DNA of 64,000 nt from Natrinema saccharevitans (lineage in GTDB: Archaea; Halobacteriota; Halobacteria; Halobacteriales; Natrialbaceae), in contig NZ_LWLN01000002.1 in assembly GCF_001953745.1 (NCBI RefSeq), forward strand, positions 124,001 to 188,000. The letters run 5' to 3'. The position numbers and the translations under genes were made by a program. Positions 17,765 to 26,237 of the stretch are shown here, piece after piece; position 1 is the stretch's first letter; each line of letters begins with the position of its first letter. A model generated the notes under the pieces. The model ran no database searches and was not told the origin of the DNA. It saw nothing but the letters and a program-made list of their open reading frames with translations.

Positions 17765-17793
17765 CATCTGAAGAAGAGGGTTGCAACAGAGCC
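17765..17793 (+). repeat. Solo terminal repeat of the GGCTCTGTTGAA-type element
   Basis: CATCTGAAGAAGAGGGTTGC followed by AACAGAGCC closely matches the inner end of the MITE at 34902-35023 (CATCTGAAGAAGATGGTTTC followed by AACAGGGCC). No partner end lies nearby. Confidence 0.6.
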
Positions 17794-17969
17794 GAATCAC
17801 TGGACATACTGCCCAGTCAGGGAGTAGTCTGTCAAGATGGGTCTACGGACGGCGACGCTATCCGATCACGCCGCTGCCCGCCGCCATCGGCCGGATCGAC
17901 GTCGTCCTTCCGTCGGGACCTACACCGTCTCCTCAGTTGCAGAGAGATCGTCGCGAATCGTAGCCATCA

Positions 17970-18488
17970 CATCATCCCCTCAGACCCAGTGTCGGCAGCA
18001 GTTCCCCCACTTCGTCCGGTTCGCCGAGCGTCAGTTCCGCATCGGCCACCTCCGACGAGTTCCCCTGCTCGAACTGCTCGAGCGGGACAGTCGTACGCCT
18101 GCGCGCGGTATTTTTTGTTCCACGTCGCCCGTCGAGAGATTCCGAACACGTCCATCACCGCTTTCCGGTCACAGCCACGCACCAGAGCTCGGCGCACGCG
18201 CTCATCATAGGCCCGTTGCAACAGCGTCCGCGGATCGTCCGGAATACGACCACGCACCGAGTTCGTGATCTGCTCGACCAGTCTCCACTCACCGGTGACG
18301 GCATCCTGATCGACCAGTGGGTGGTCACGTGACGCTACCTCGTAATCGAACCCCATCAAACGATAGACGTGTTCTCGAACCGCTGACGGCGACAACAAAA
18401 TCGCCATTCGGTCCTGTACCGTCCGCATCGAACACGGCCCCACGTCGTGCAACACCTTCAAAATCAAGTAATCGACCGGCTGCAACAC
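17970..18488 (-). pseudogene. Winged-helix protein gene with a one-base frameshift
   Basis: The start MLQPVDYLILKVLHDVGPCS and IAILLSPSAVREHVYRLMGF show a winged-helix domain (about 1-60), followed by a helical region with RTLLQRAYDERVRRAL and VMDVFGISRRATWNKKY. After that the same frame turns basic and unlike a haloarchaeal protein, whereas the adjacent frame is strongly acidic (VPLEQFEQGNSSEVADAELT, then GEPDEVGELLPTLGLRG) and stops at 17970. The switch lies at a run of six T (18111-18116; AAAAAA on the coding strand). Removing one base restores an about 172-residue protein. It may be a real mutation, slippage during expression, or a sequencing error. Function is otherwise unknown. Confidence 0.6.
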
Positions 18489-18519
18489 ACGCTCATCAGC
18501 CGCACTGAACTCGATCGGG

Positions 18520-18677
18520 ACGATATCACTCGTCGGTTTCTTGTGAATCTCTCCTTCGAGACGGAGACGGCGGGACGCACGCTCACCTTGAACGCCGCGC
18601 GTGCGGAGTGGACGATCGTCGAGAAACGGGTCGCGGGCGAGTACCGGCCGACGTGGGACGACCTCCGCGACGCCTAA
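18520..18677 (+). pseudogene. Unidentified C-terminal gene fragment
   Basis: The stretch FLVNLSFETETAGRTLTLNA and VEKRVAGEYRPTWDDLRDA before a stop at 18675-18677 has haloarchaeal codon and residue use. It has no start codon outside the gene overlapping it on the other strand. It looks like the tail of a gene cut by rearrangement. No family was recognised. Confidence 0.35.
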
Positions 18678-18678
18678 C

Positions 18679-20439
18679 TCAGTCAGCCGTCATCTCCATC
18701 AGGTCGGTCAGGTCCATGTCGGGATCGGCATGCAACATCTCCATGACCTCGAAGATGCTGAGGTCCGGGGTGTCGCCCGCCTGCCCGAGGTCATCGAGCG
18801 AGTTCGCGAGCATGTACCCCTCGTATCCCTTCTCCTTGACCTCGCGGATGATGTCGTGGTACATGTCGACACCGCCGGGGTACGGCGTGAAAACCGTCGG
18901 TTTGTCCGGAATGTTCTCGTTCATGTACCACGAGTCGACGGTGGTGTACAGCGTCTGCTCGGCGAGGTCCATGTTGTGCTCGGTCCAGTCCTCCTCGGCG
19001 GCCCGCGTCGGCTCGATATACCGCGTCCCCTCCTCACGCAGGTCGGCGATGGTGCCGGAGATCCACTCGACGTGGTGTTCAATGGGGACTGGCATGTTGC
19101 TGAGTACCGACGGGCTCTGCGGGCCGGTGACCGTGAACATGTTGGGGAACCCGTGGACGCCCAGGCCGAGGTAGGTGTTCGGCCCGTCGGCCCACTTCTC
19201 ATCGAGTGTCACACCGTTGCGGCCCTCGATGTCCATCTGCAGCAGCGTGCCGGTCATCGCGTCGAATCCCGTGGCGAAGATGACCATGTCGAACTCGTGG
19301 ACCTGGCCGTCACCGGTCTGGATGCCCTTGGGCGTGAACCGCTCGATGGGGGTCTCTGTGACGTCGACGAGGCTCACGTAGTCCTCGTTGAAGGTGGCGT
19401 AGTAGTCGGTGTGCAGCGGCGGGCGCTTGGTCCCGTAGTAGTGGTCGGTTGGGACGAGCTTCTCGGCGGTCTCGGGGTCGTCGACGGCTTCGCGGATCTT
19501 CTCGCGGAGGTATTGGGAAATCTTCTCGTTGGTGTCGCGGTTGATGAGCAGGTCCTCGAAGGCGGCGAGAAACCGCCAGCCCCCCTCCTTCCAGCGGGGC
19601 TCGAGGATCTCCTCGACCTCCTCCATGGTGAGGTCCTCGGCCGTCTGTCGGATGGAATCGAACGGGAAGCCCGCCCTGTCGTCGTGGGCGTCGGCCATGA
19701 TCTCCTCGTAGTTGCGCTGGATTTCCGCCCACGTCTCGTCGTCGAGCGGGCTGTTCCGCGCCGGGACGGCGTAGTTCGGCGTCCGCTGGAATACCGTCAG
19801 GTGTTCGATGTCCTCCTTGCCGACCTCCGGGATGACCTGGATGCCGCTTGCCCCGGTGCCGATGACCGCGACCCGCTTGTCGTCGAAGTCAACGCCGTCG
19901 TGGGGCCACTTCCCGGTGTGGTAGGTCTCGCCCTCGTAGGCGTCGATGTCATCGAAGTCCGGGACGTACGGCGTCGAGAGACAGCCGACGGCGGTGATGA
20001 AGAACTGCGAGCTGACGGTCTCACCGTCGTCGGTCTCAATCACCCATGTGCCTGTCTCCTCCTCGAAGGTCGCCGACGTGACCTCGGTTTCGAACTCGAT
20101 GTCCTTCCGCAGGTCGAGGTTGTCGGCGACGAACCGGAGGTACTCCAAGACCTCCGGCTGCTCGGGGTAACGCTCCGACCACTGCCACTCCTCCATGATC
20201 CCCTCATTGAAGGAGTAACAGTAGATGTGGCTCTCGCTGTCGCAGCGGGCGCCGGGGTATCGGTTCCAATACCACGTCCCACCGACATCGTCGGCCTTCT
20301 CGATCACTTTCACGGACAGTCCCAGCTCGTCGCGCAGACGATGGAGCTGGTACAGCCCGGAGAAGCCCGCCCCCACGACGACGGCGTCGTAGTCTGTTCC
20401 CTCGGTCGCAGTCTGTGAATTAGTATTGGACACTGTCAC
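18679..20439 (-). CDS. Baeyer-Villiger monooxygenase (type I, FAD/NADPH)
   Basis: The full-length protein has 586 residues. The first dinucleotide fold has GAGFSG (23-28) and VGGTWYWNRYPGARCD (52-67), standard for cyclohexanone/phenylacetone monooxygenases. The fingerprint FxGxxxHTxxWP appears as YEGETYHTGKWP (168-179), and the NADPH fold as GTGASGIQV (194-202). These cytoplasmic enzymes insert oxygen next to a carbonyl, turning ketones into esters or lactones. A few hundred bases upstream, on the other strand, is an alpha/beta-hydrolase gene that could cleave the ester. A TATA-like ATTTAAC lies about 30 nt before the start on the minus strand. The true substrate is unknown. Confidence 0.92.
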   Translation of the reverse strand: MTVSNTNSQTATEGTDYDAVVVGAGFSGLYQLHRLRDELGLSVKVIEKADDVGGTWYWNRYPGARCDSESHIYCYSFNEGIMEEWQWSERYPEQPEVLEYLRFVADNLDLRKDIEFETEVTSATFEEETGTWVIETDDGETVSSQFFITAVGCLSTPYVPDFDDIDAYEGETYHTGKWPHDGVDFDDKRVAVIGTGASGIQVIPEVGKEDIEHLTVFQRTPNYAVPARNSPLDDETWAEIQRNYEEIMADAHDDRAGFPFDSIRQTAEDLTMEEVEEILEPRWKEGGWRFLAAFEDLLINRDTNEKISQYLREKIREAVDDPETAEKLVPTDHYYGTKRPPLHTDYYATFNEDYVSLVDVTETPIERFTPKGIQTGDGQVHEFDMVIFATGFDAMTGTLLQMDIEGRNGVTLDEKWADGPNTYLGLGVHGFPNMFTVTGPQSPSVLSNMPVPIEHHVEWISGTIADLREEGTRYIEPTRAAEEDWTEHNMDLAEQTLYTTVDSWYMNENIPDKPTVFTPYPGGVDMYHDIIREVKEKGYEGYMLANSLDDLGQAGDTPDLSIFEVMEMLHADPDMDLTDLMEMTAD

Positions 20440-20486
20440 TTATGCGCTAACAATGAACAAACAGTTAAATGTTACTCGACTGACGG

Positions 20487-20591
20487 TCATCCCCGACACT
20501 GCTGGCAGTGGTCGGTCGATCGGGCAACGCCGATCGATTTACAGTCCCGACATACCGGGTTTCCACAATCAGCGCACTCGAATCCTCGACC
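20487..20591 (-). pseudogene. Zinc-ribbon micro-protein, decayed paralogue
   Basis: Reading the minus strand gives GRGFECADCGNPVCRDCKSI then GVARSTDHCQQCRG and a TGA, nearly parallel to the C-terminal 35 residues of the intact zinc-ribbon protein at 20788-20958. Three CxxC pairs remain; the first CxxC and the start codon are missing. Confidence 0.6.
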
Positions 20592-20613
20592 GTCCCCTCG
20601 CGGAGGCGGCTCC

Positions 20614-20713
20614 TGTTGACGAGGTGCACCCGGACACGAAAGGGCTCGGGCTGTCGGTCCACGGCTTCCCTAACGTGTTTACGATTACTGGTTCACGGGG
20701 TCGTCAGTACTGA
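20614..20713 (+). pseudogene. Second Baeyer-Villiger monooxygenase, short fragment
   Basis: The plus strand encodes LGLSVHGFPNVFTITGSRG, which matches LGLGVHGFPNMFTVTGPQS of the intact enzyme encoded at 18679-20439 on the opposite strand. About 30 codons remain. It indicates that a second copy of this enzyme once lay here in the other orientation. Confidence 0.65.
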
Positions 20714-20787
20714 GTCACATGCCCGTTTCTGATACCAATCCGTGGTTGACGCAGTGGGTTAGTCTCCACTACTGTGTACTGACACAC

Positions 20788-20958
20788 TTAGCCACGACAG
20801 CGTTGACAGTGGTCGGAATTCGTCGCGATTCCAAGTGATTTACACTCAAGACAGGTTACTTTGCCGCAATCTGCACATTTGAAGCCGTCAGTGCTTTCCG
20901 TAATTGCACCGCCGTTTTCGAGAACAGTACTACTACAGATGTGGCAGGATACTACCAT
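20788..20958 (-). CDS. Zinc-ribbon micro-protein
   Basis: The 56-residue frame starts MVVSCHICSSTVLENGG and has four CxxC pairs (CHIC, CADC, CLEC, CQRC), enough for two zinc sites. The start is supported by a TATA-like AAGATATATATG about 25 nt upstream on the minus strand, giving a leaderless mRNA. Small zinc-finger proteins are common in haloarchaea and a few affect motility and biofilm, but none can be equated with this one. A decayed relative lies just downstream at 20487, with a fragment of a BVMO between them. Confidence 0.7.
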   Translation of the reverse strand: MVVSCHICSSTVLENGGAITESTDGFKCADCGKVTCLECKSLGIATNSDHCQRCRG

Positions 20959-21168
20959 ATTCTGACACCATTATGGATTCATATATATCTTATCCTGACA
21001 CTCGCCTAGTGAACGCGTGACTCTGACAGTGACCGTGAATCGAACTAGTTGCCATCAACAGTTCTCCTGCGACTCGACGCTGGTATCTATCAAGCGAGGG
21101 CACAGCGGCGATTAGTGTATTATCTGATAGATCAACACGTTTATTGTGGGGTATGTTGACAATCGACG

Positions 21169-22140
21169 ATGATGTCCTCAAAGAAACCGACAGAAGTGAC
21201 GGCTGCGGACGAACCACACCCGGAAATTTCGGGACTCCTGCAGCAAATGGGTGCGGCCCCGGCACCTACGTTTAACTCGCTCTCACCCGAGGGAGCGAGG
21301 GAACTGTTCAATACGATGTTCCCAAGGCCTGAGGAGCCAGAACCGGTTAGAGACACGATAGATCTGGCAATCGGTGATGAGGGAATTCCGATCCGCGTAT
21401 ACATTCCAGAAGGGGAGGGTCCCTACCCAACGCTCCTGTATCTCCACGGTGGCGGCTGGGTCGTTGGCAATATCGACCTATACGATGCTACCTGTCGGGC
21501 GATTACCAACGAAGCCGACTGCATGGTCGTTTCGGTTGACTACCGACTCGCACCCGAATACGAATTCCCGACGCCGCTGGAAGACTGTTACACTGCCGCA
21601 GAGTGGGTATTCGAGACCGCAGAGGCGATGCAGATCGATACGGACAATGTTGCAATCGGTGGCGACAGCGCCGGCGGAAACCTGGCGGCAGCTGTTACAC
21701 TGCTCGCTCGCGAACGGGATGGGCCCACGTTTGACCAGCAGCTACTCATTTACCCGGTCACAGACCACGAATTCGACACCACATCCTATCAGGAAAATGC
21801 AGAGGGATATCTCCTCACGAAAGCCGACATGGAGTGGTTCTGGGATCACTATCTCAGAGATGATCTCGACGGGATGAATCCATACGCATCGCCATTGAAA
21901 GCCGAGAGCCTCGAGGGTCTCCCCTCTGCAACCGTCACCACCTGTGGGTTCGATCCGCTCTGTGACGAAGGTGCTGCCTATGCCGCTCGCCTCGAAAACG
22001 CCGGCATTGACGTCACGCATTACCACTATGACGATGCGATCCATGGTATCGCACAAATGCTAGTTGAACCGATGGATCTGACCCGAGGACGTGAACTCAT
22101 CGACGACGTTGCAACTGATCTGCAGCGAGTGTTCGATTGA
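21169..22140 (+). CDS. Alpha/beta-hydrolase, HSL-type esterase
   Basis: The 323-residue protein shows the hormone-sensitive-lipase family signature: oxyanion-hole HGGGW (93-97), YRLAPE (125-130), nucleophile Ser167 in GGDSAGG, Asp262 in GFDPLCDEG and His292 in AIHGI. It should hydrolyse short-chain esters in the cytoplasm. A CGTTTATTG box about 28 nt before the ATG supports leaderless expression. With the Baeyer-Villiger monooxygenase next door it suggests a ketone-to-ester-to-acid-plus-alcohol route, inferred from adjacency alone. The second ATG (21172) is an alternative start. Confidence 0.92.
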   Translation: MMSSKKPTEVTAADEPHPEISGLLQQMGAAPAPTFNSLSPEGARELFNTMFPRPEEPEPVRDTIDLAIGDEGIPIRVYIPEGEGPYPTLLYLHGGGWVVGNIDLYDATCRAITNEADCMVVSVDYRLAPEYEFPTPLEDCYTAAEWVFETAEAMQIDTDNVAIGGDSAGGNLAAAVTLLARERDGPTFDQQLLIYPVTDHEFDTTSYQENAEGYLLTKADMEWFWDHYLRDDLDGMNPYASPLKAESLEGLPSATVTTCGFDPLCDEGAAYAARLENAGIDVTHYHYDDAIHGIAQMLVEPMDLTRGRELIDDVATDLQRVFD

Positions 22141-22209
22141 GTCACTGTCGACGACGAGCAATCTTTGGCCATTCGGCTGTTCCAGCTATTTTAGGTGTTA
22201 GAAACCATG

Positions 22210-22640
22210 TCACTGTCTAGTTCTCACCTCCTCGACCGGCGTCTTTCCATCGAGAGCTTGATACGGTCTCTGACGGTTGTCGTAATGCACGAATTGTTCA
22301 AGCCACTCTCGGACGCTCGCTCGACTGCCCACCCATGAATTATGGAAGCGGTCGGTCCGCATCGTGAGGGTGTAAACCCACTGTTCGATGTGGTTTCGTG
22401 CAGTATCGTTGATCCGACCCCTTAGTTCTATTCGAGCGACGGGAGTCCGATAGACAAATTGATCGACGAGAAACGCAGCATCGGAGAGATCGTGTCTCTC
22501 ACGGCGTTTCTGGAGGAACGCAGCTGCTGGATCAGTGCCGCGGCGACCAAATAACGCGACATCGAGAATCAAGTTTGAGTCGAGGTCTATTGTAGCATAT
22601 AACCAAGACCACCCGCTGTTGATCTCGACGGCGGTATCGA
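22210..22640 (-). pseudogene. IS6-family transposase, C-terminal part
   Basis: About 140 residues are readable: EINSGWSWLYATIDLDSNLI, LILDVALFGRRGTDPAAAFL, HDLSDAAFLVDQFVYRTPV, then RNHIEQWVYTLTMRTDRFHN and PYQALDGKTPVEEV. This is the catalytic-core second half of haloarchaeal IS6-like transposases. The N-terminal DNA-binding part and first catalytic Asp region are missing, and the frame closes upstream with a stop near 22640. It is inactive. Confidence 0.7.
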
Positions 22641-22793
22641 CCTCTTATCCTCTAAAACATGGACAGAGCTGCTGATCTACAATGATTTGTCTAAATTCCC
22701 GTGACAGGACATCAGTAGCAGTCACACTCTCCACAGAAAAGGAACCATAGCAATCAAAACCACTGTATTCCCCTTCTCTGCCTATGGGCAGTT

Positions 22794-23222
22794 GGCTCTG
22801 TTGAAACCCTATTCTTCAGATAGATTCTCGACTGGAACAGCTGTTCGCTGAATCCTGCGAACTTATCGAAACCCATTTTTTGACAGAGATCCATCTACTA
22901 TTGCATGCAAAATTTATTAGTTGGAAAATTAATCGGAACCAAGATGTGGAACAATAGGTGGTACGTCTATGTAGGTTCACCCGTTTTTGCGTTTCTCGGT
23001 GCCCTACTTTACTGGTTCTTTGGCGTTCACTTAGTTTCATCACCATTAGCGGAAACCGTATTAATGATTCTATCTCCAGGGGTTACAGTCATAATTGGTT
23101 GTGCGATACTCGCTGTAATTGATGAGATGTGATTCAAACATCTGATGTTCTGATATGTATTTCATCTGTACTGAGCGATTGGGGGTGCAAAACTATCAAT
23201 TTATGAGGGATTCAACAGAACC
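22794..23222. mobile_element. 429-bp segment bounded by GGCTCTGTTGAA-type ends, with cargo gene
   Basis: The left boundary GGCTCTGTTGAAACCC and the next about 50 bases are repeated at 34902-34967. The right boundary, about 58 bases ending GGGATTCAACAGAACC, is repeated at 35690-35747. The ends are inverted (GGCTCTGTTGAA against TTCAACAGAACC). Between them is no transposase, only a gene for a small membrane protein. This looks like a non-autonomous element that carries a passenger. No target duplication was recognised. Confidence 0.55.
22944..23132 (+). CDS. Small two-helix membrane protein inside IS-bounded segment
   Basis: From ATG 22944 the product has 62 residues starting MWNNRWYVYVG. It has two hydrophobic helices (about 8-25 and 32-58). 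An AAATTTATTAG box near 22910 is about 30 nt upstream, so the mRNA would be leaderless; this start is preferred over the ATG at 22905. The GC content is much lower than in the neighbouring enzyme genes. No family is known. The gene is the only content of the segment between the IS-like ends. Confidence 0.6.
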   Translation: MWNNRWYVYVGSPVFAFLGALLYWFFGVHLVSSPLAETVLMILSPGVTVIIGCAILAVIDEM

Positions 23223-23329
23223 GCTCTTTTCACTGATGACGCAGCGACTCAGCTATTCTGACAAAACACACAATGGGGTTCCTTCACAAAAGAACGGCGC
23301 CTTTATGTAACTATATTAATATATTGGGT

Positions 23330-23890
23330 ATGCCCTCCCGACGTGATGTTCTTGCAAGCGCAGTAGCAGGTGCTGCTGGATTGGCAGGTTGTCAGGCATC
23401 CGCCTTCGAGAGTTCCGGTTCCGTGAGTGGATATGTTCAACTAAAGAGTATTGAAAGTTGGCCAGCGGACGGTGCCAACGAGACCGTACTGGATGTTTCC
23501 TTTGATGATCGTGGAGAAAAAGTGGACGGCTATGTTTCCGAACAGTGGAGAGATTACATTGATGACCCCGACCAACCGACGATCTCGGAGACATTTCACG
23601 ACGAATTACACCAGACATACGATCAGGTTTGGTATGTGATCGGTGTCTGTAGTGAGCAATGGGAAACTGGTGCTTCCACGGGTTGTCATAACGATTTCAC
23701 GGACCGTGGAAATTTCAATCAAGCACAGGTCTACGACCGGGTGGAAGCGTCCTATTTGGAAGAAAAGAAACACATAGAAATCCATGATGTCATTGGTATA
23801 AGACAAGATCATCTGCGGAATAACCACCATAACCAACTCGTTGGCTCTGGTGAATCGCCAGACAGCATCGAGTTGAACCGTCACAACTAG
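23330..23890 (+). CDS. Tat-exported lipoprotein of unknown function
   Basis: The 186-residue protein starts MPSRRDVLASAVAGAAGLAG followed by C: a twin-arginine signal with lipobox (LAGC), so it should be exported folded and lipid-anchored outside the cell. The mature part (about 22-186) has two cysteines (GVCSEQWETGASTGCHNDF) that may form a disulfide, and a repeated SEQW motif. No family was recognised. The gene is AT-rich and follows the right end of the 429-bp segment. TATATTAATATATTG lies directly before the ATG. Confidence 0.7.
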   Translation: MPSRRDVLASAVAGAAGLAGCQASAFESSGSVSGYVQLKSIESWPADGANETVLDVSFDDRGEKVDGYVSEQWRDYIDDPDQPTISETFHDELHQTYDQVWYVIGVCSEQWETGASTGCHNDFTDRGNFNQAQVYDRVEASYLEEKKHIEIHDVIGIRQDHLRNNHHNQLVGSGESPDSIELNRHN

Positions 23891-24125
23891 GGAGTTGAAG
23901 CGGGAAACGGCGGATGGTTCATGTCCAAAATTTCCCGCTTCACTTGGAAAGTGGTGACGTTGGCTAAAAGTGCTGTTGGTGGCCGAGGAGAATCCGCCGC
24001 CCCGCAGGGTGGCGGCGGATTCGCCGACTAGGCCGTCGTTTCGCTCCATTGTCTGCGGATTTACTTGGAGAAATCCTACCGCGAAGCGCTTGATCTCCTG
24101 AGCGAGATGTCACAAATACTTGGGA

Positions 24126-25127
24126 CGCTCTTGCGTAGTTCATTGTTGATTTCAGAGTGTTGCTCGAATAGCGTGTTTGAGTGCGTCTCGTCCCGGTTTT
24201 CGATATAGTTCTCGGCGAAGCTGGAACGCTCTGAGATACTGTGTCAGCTTATCTTTCGAGATACCTCGATGCGGCGAGAGCCACCGTCGCGTCAGCGACG
24301 CGTGGCTCTCGCAGGTATTGACGTGGACCTCTTCGTCGGCGTATTCACCGTCACCGTGGACGACGTATTCACGGGTGAATGCGTCGTCTTCTTCGAGTGG
24401 CTCGTACGCTCGAAAGCCGTCAGTATAGACAGTCAACGACTCCTCTTGGCGGTCTGCCAAGAGGAGTCGAATCGTCGATTCGTCGGCGGCTTTCGCTGGG
24501 ATTACGTACCGCTGTCCAGTGCCGCGATCAGCGAGAATGAACACGGGTGGCTTGTCGCCGTTGTATGAACCTCGCCCACGCGTGGACAGGCCACGCGAGC
24601 GCGACTCCTGGTCGCGCTTGCGGCCTTTCTTCCCGGCAGAAACGTACACTTCATCGATTTCGACCGGGCCGACAAGATCGAGAGAGGGCGCATCGAGCGC
24701 TCTGGCGAAGCGCTCGATGCGCCGGTGCATCGTTTTGTGTGTGACCTCGATTTCGCACTGGAGTTGTCGGAGACTCGTGTTAAACCGGAGAAACGCGTAG
24801 ATCGAGAACAGCCACCGGCGGAGTGCAACCTTCGAGTGAGCGAAAATCGTGCCTGTCTTGTCGTTGAACGTGCGGTCGCAATCCTTACAGAGATACCGTT
24901 GGAACTCTCTGTAGCTGCCGTTTCTGACTGTTCGGTCAGAACGGCAGCGGGGACAGGTAACACCGTCACACCAGCGAACCTGCTGCAACAGGTCCGCTGC
25001 GACCGATTCCGACCCAAACACATCGAGTGGAATCATTCGTGTCGGGCACCGCTGACGCGGTGCCCTTGTCCTCTTTGACTTCACAGCGACCGTTCAGCAG
25101 TATCAACAATCTCCTACGGATGAGCGT
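24126..25127 (-). mobile_element. ISH4-like (IS1595-family) element with 8-bp target duplication
   Basis: The element lies inside an IS5 transposase gene. ACTTGGGA occurs directly outside both ends (24118-24125 and 25128-25135), an 8-bp target duplication as expected for IS1595-type transposition. Ends are imperfect inverted repeats: CGCTCTTGCGTAG on the left against CGCTCATCCGTAG read inward from the right, both followed by ATTGTTGAT. It carries one transposase gene. Confidence 0.85.
24152..25084 (-). CDS. IS1595-family (ISH4-like) transposase
   Basis: The protein has 310 residues. An N-terminal zinc ribbon is visible (CPRCRSDRTVRNG, then YLCKDCDRTFND, about 45-80), followed by a helical region (LRRWLFSIYAFLRFNTSL) and the catalytic core with VEIDEVYV (about 145), ILADRGTG, VYTDGFRAY (second acid) and VNTCESHASLTRRWL near the end. 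This is the ISXO2-like DDE fold. It is complete, and the flanking target duplication is intact, so the element may still be mobile. Confidence 0.9.
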   Translation of the reverse strand: MKSKRTRAPRQRCPTRMIPLDVFGSESVAADLLQQVRWCDGVTCPRCRSDRTVRNGSYREFQRYLCKDCDRTFNDKTGTIFAHSKVALRRWLFSIYAFLRFNTSLRQLQCEIEVTHKTMHRRIERFARALDAPSLDLVGPVEIDEVYVSAGKKGRKRDQESRSRGLSTRGRGSYNGDKPPVFILADRGTGQRYVIPAKAADESTIRLLLADRQEESLTVYTDGFRAYEPLEEDDAFTREYVVHGDGEYADEEVHVNTCESHASLTRRWLSPHRGISKDKLTQYLRAFQLRRELYRKPGRDALKHAIRATL

Positions 25128-25755
25128 ACTTGGGAAGATCGGCCTTCTCAAGGCCGATCTCCCTGACCACTCGACGCTAGTGAAGGCGTTTGACAGGATT
25201 AAGATGGCGGTCTGGCGAGTGCTGCTGCGCCTGTCGGCGCAGCTGCACGAACCATCTGGTCATGCAGCGATGGACGCGACGTTTTTCGACCGCGAAAACG
25301 CCAGCAAACACTATTGCGGGCGGACGAGTTACCGCGTGCAGACGCTCAAAACAGCTGCTCTCGTCGATACAGAGTCACAAGCTGTCCTCGACGTTCACTG
25401 TACGACCGAGAAACGTCACGACACCCAGTTCGGCTGGCAACTCGCCCGCCGCAACGCGGGCGAGTTGCACAGCCTCGCCGCCGACAAAGGTTACGATTGG
25501 CAGCAATTACGCGATAAGCTGAGGAAAGAAGGCATGAGACCGCTAATCAAGCATCGTGAGTTCCGTCCCATCGATCACGCGCATAACGCGCGGATCGATG
25601 GAACTCTCTACGGTCAGAGAGCGTTGTCTGAAACTGTCTTCTCGGTGATCAAGCGCACGCTCGGCGACGCCGTGCGTGCGCGACCCTGGTATCGAGAGCT
25701 CCGTGAAATCGTGCTGATGTGTACCGTCTACAACATCAAGCGTGCTGTGAGCTAG

Positions 25756-26121
25756 ACAAATCCAACGCCGTATGGCGATTCACCACGGCCCATCCAACGG
25801 AATCGCGGTACGGGCTCGATTCGATGACGCTCGAGGACTCATGACTCGATCCGAGCAACCGGGACAGAAACCAACTCCCACAGGGAAACAACGACCGCAT
25901 TCTGCCGGCGTGTGAAACTAATCACTGCCACTCCTGTACCAAACTTCGTCGAAGCCGTGAACAGGAGCTTCGATCGACTGGACGGGTTCAGTGTTCGTTC
26001 CCCACAGTCGATTTTCTCTGCATCTTCGTCGGCACCTAAATGCTCCGCCGTCCGTGCATGGGCGCGCTCACTGATGCAGCCACTACTCGTTCGTGCCGGA
26101 CCGTCATATCTAAATAATGAT
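25756..26121. other. Intergenic region before DMT transporter
   Basis: No convincing gene was seen. Short frames lack protein-like composition. The right end of the IS5 element should lie just after 25755, but its inverted repeat was not identified. Confidence 0.35.
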
Positions 26122-26153
26122 TAACACGGTCACACAACAATTGATCCGTGTTA
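26122..26153. promoter_or_regulatory. Inverted repeat upstream of DMT transporter
   Basis: TAACACGG and CCGTGTTA are perfect 8-bp arms separated by 16 nt. They lie about 35 nt before a TATA-like CTTATAGAG (near 26185) that precedes the transporter gene. The position fits an operator or activator site; no cognate regulator is adjacent. Confidence 0.45.
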
Positions 26154-26237
26154 TCACCATCCCCACAAATCGTTTACTTGAGCCGCTTATAGAGACTACA
26201 TCGACTTTGAAGCAATCACATACTACGCAATGATAAC

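Larger units (their letters stand above)
23921..25755 (+). pseudogene. IS5-family transposase, stop codon plus ISH4-like insertion
   Basis: The gene begins MSKISRFTWKVVTLAKSAVG at 23921. A TAG (24029-24031) replaces a Tyr codon before AVVSLHCLRIYLEKSYREAL, and after LLSEMSQIL the frame is cut by a 1-kb insertion (24126-25127). It resumes as GKIGLLKADLPDHSTL and runs to 25755 with AAMDATFFDR, VLDVHCTTEKRHDT and ETVFSVIKRTLGD, the IS5-type DDE core and C-terminus. Joining both parts gives a complete but doubly inactivated transposase. The inserted element is the younger event. Confidence 0.85.

Noticed and set aside
18601-20418. 605-codon plus-strand frame opposite the BVMO
   Set aside because: Antisense shadow (Val/Asp/Arg-rich) of a complete monooxygenase with all cofactor motifs.
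25912-26124. 70-codon frame before the DMT transporter
   Set aside because: Composition unlike haloarchaeal proteins, no promoter and no motif.
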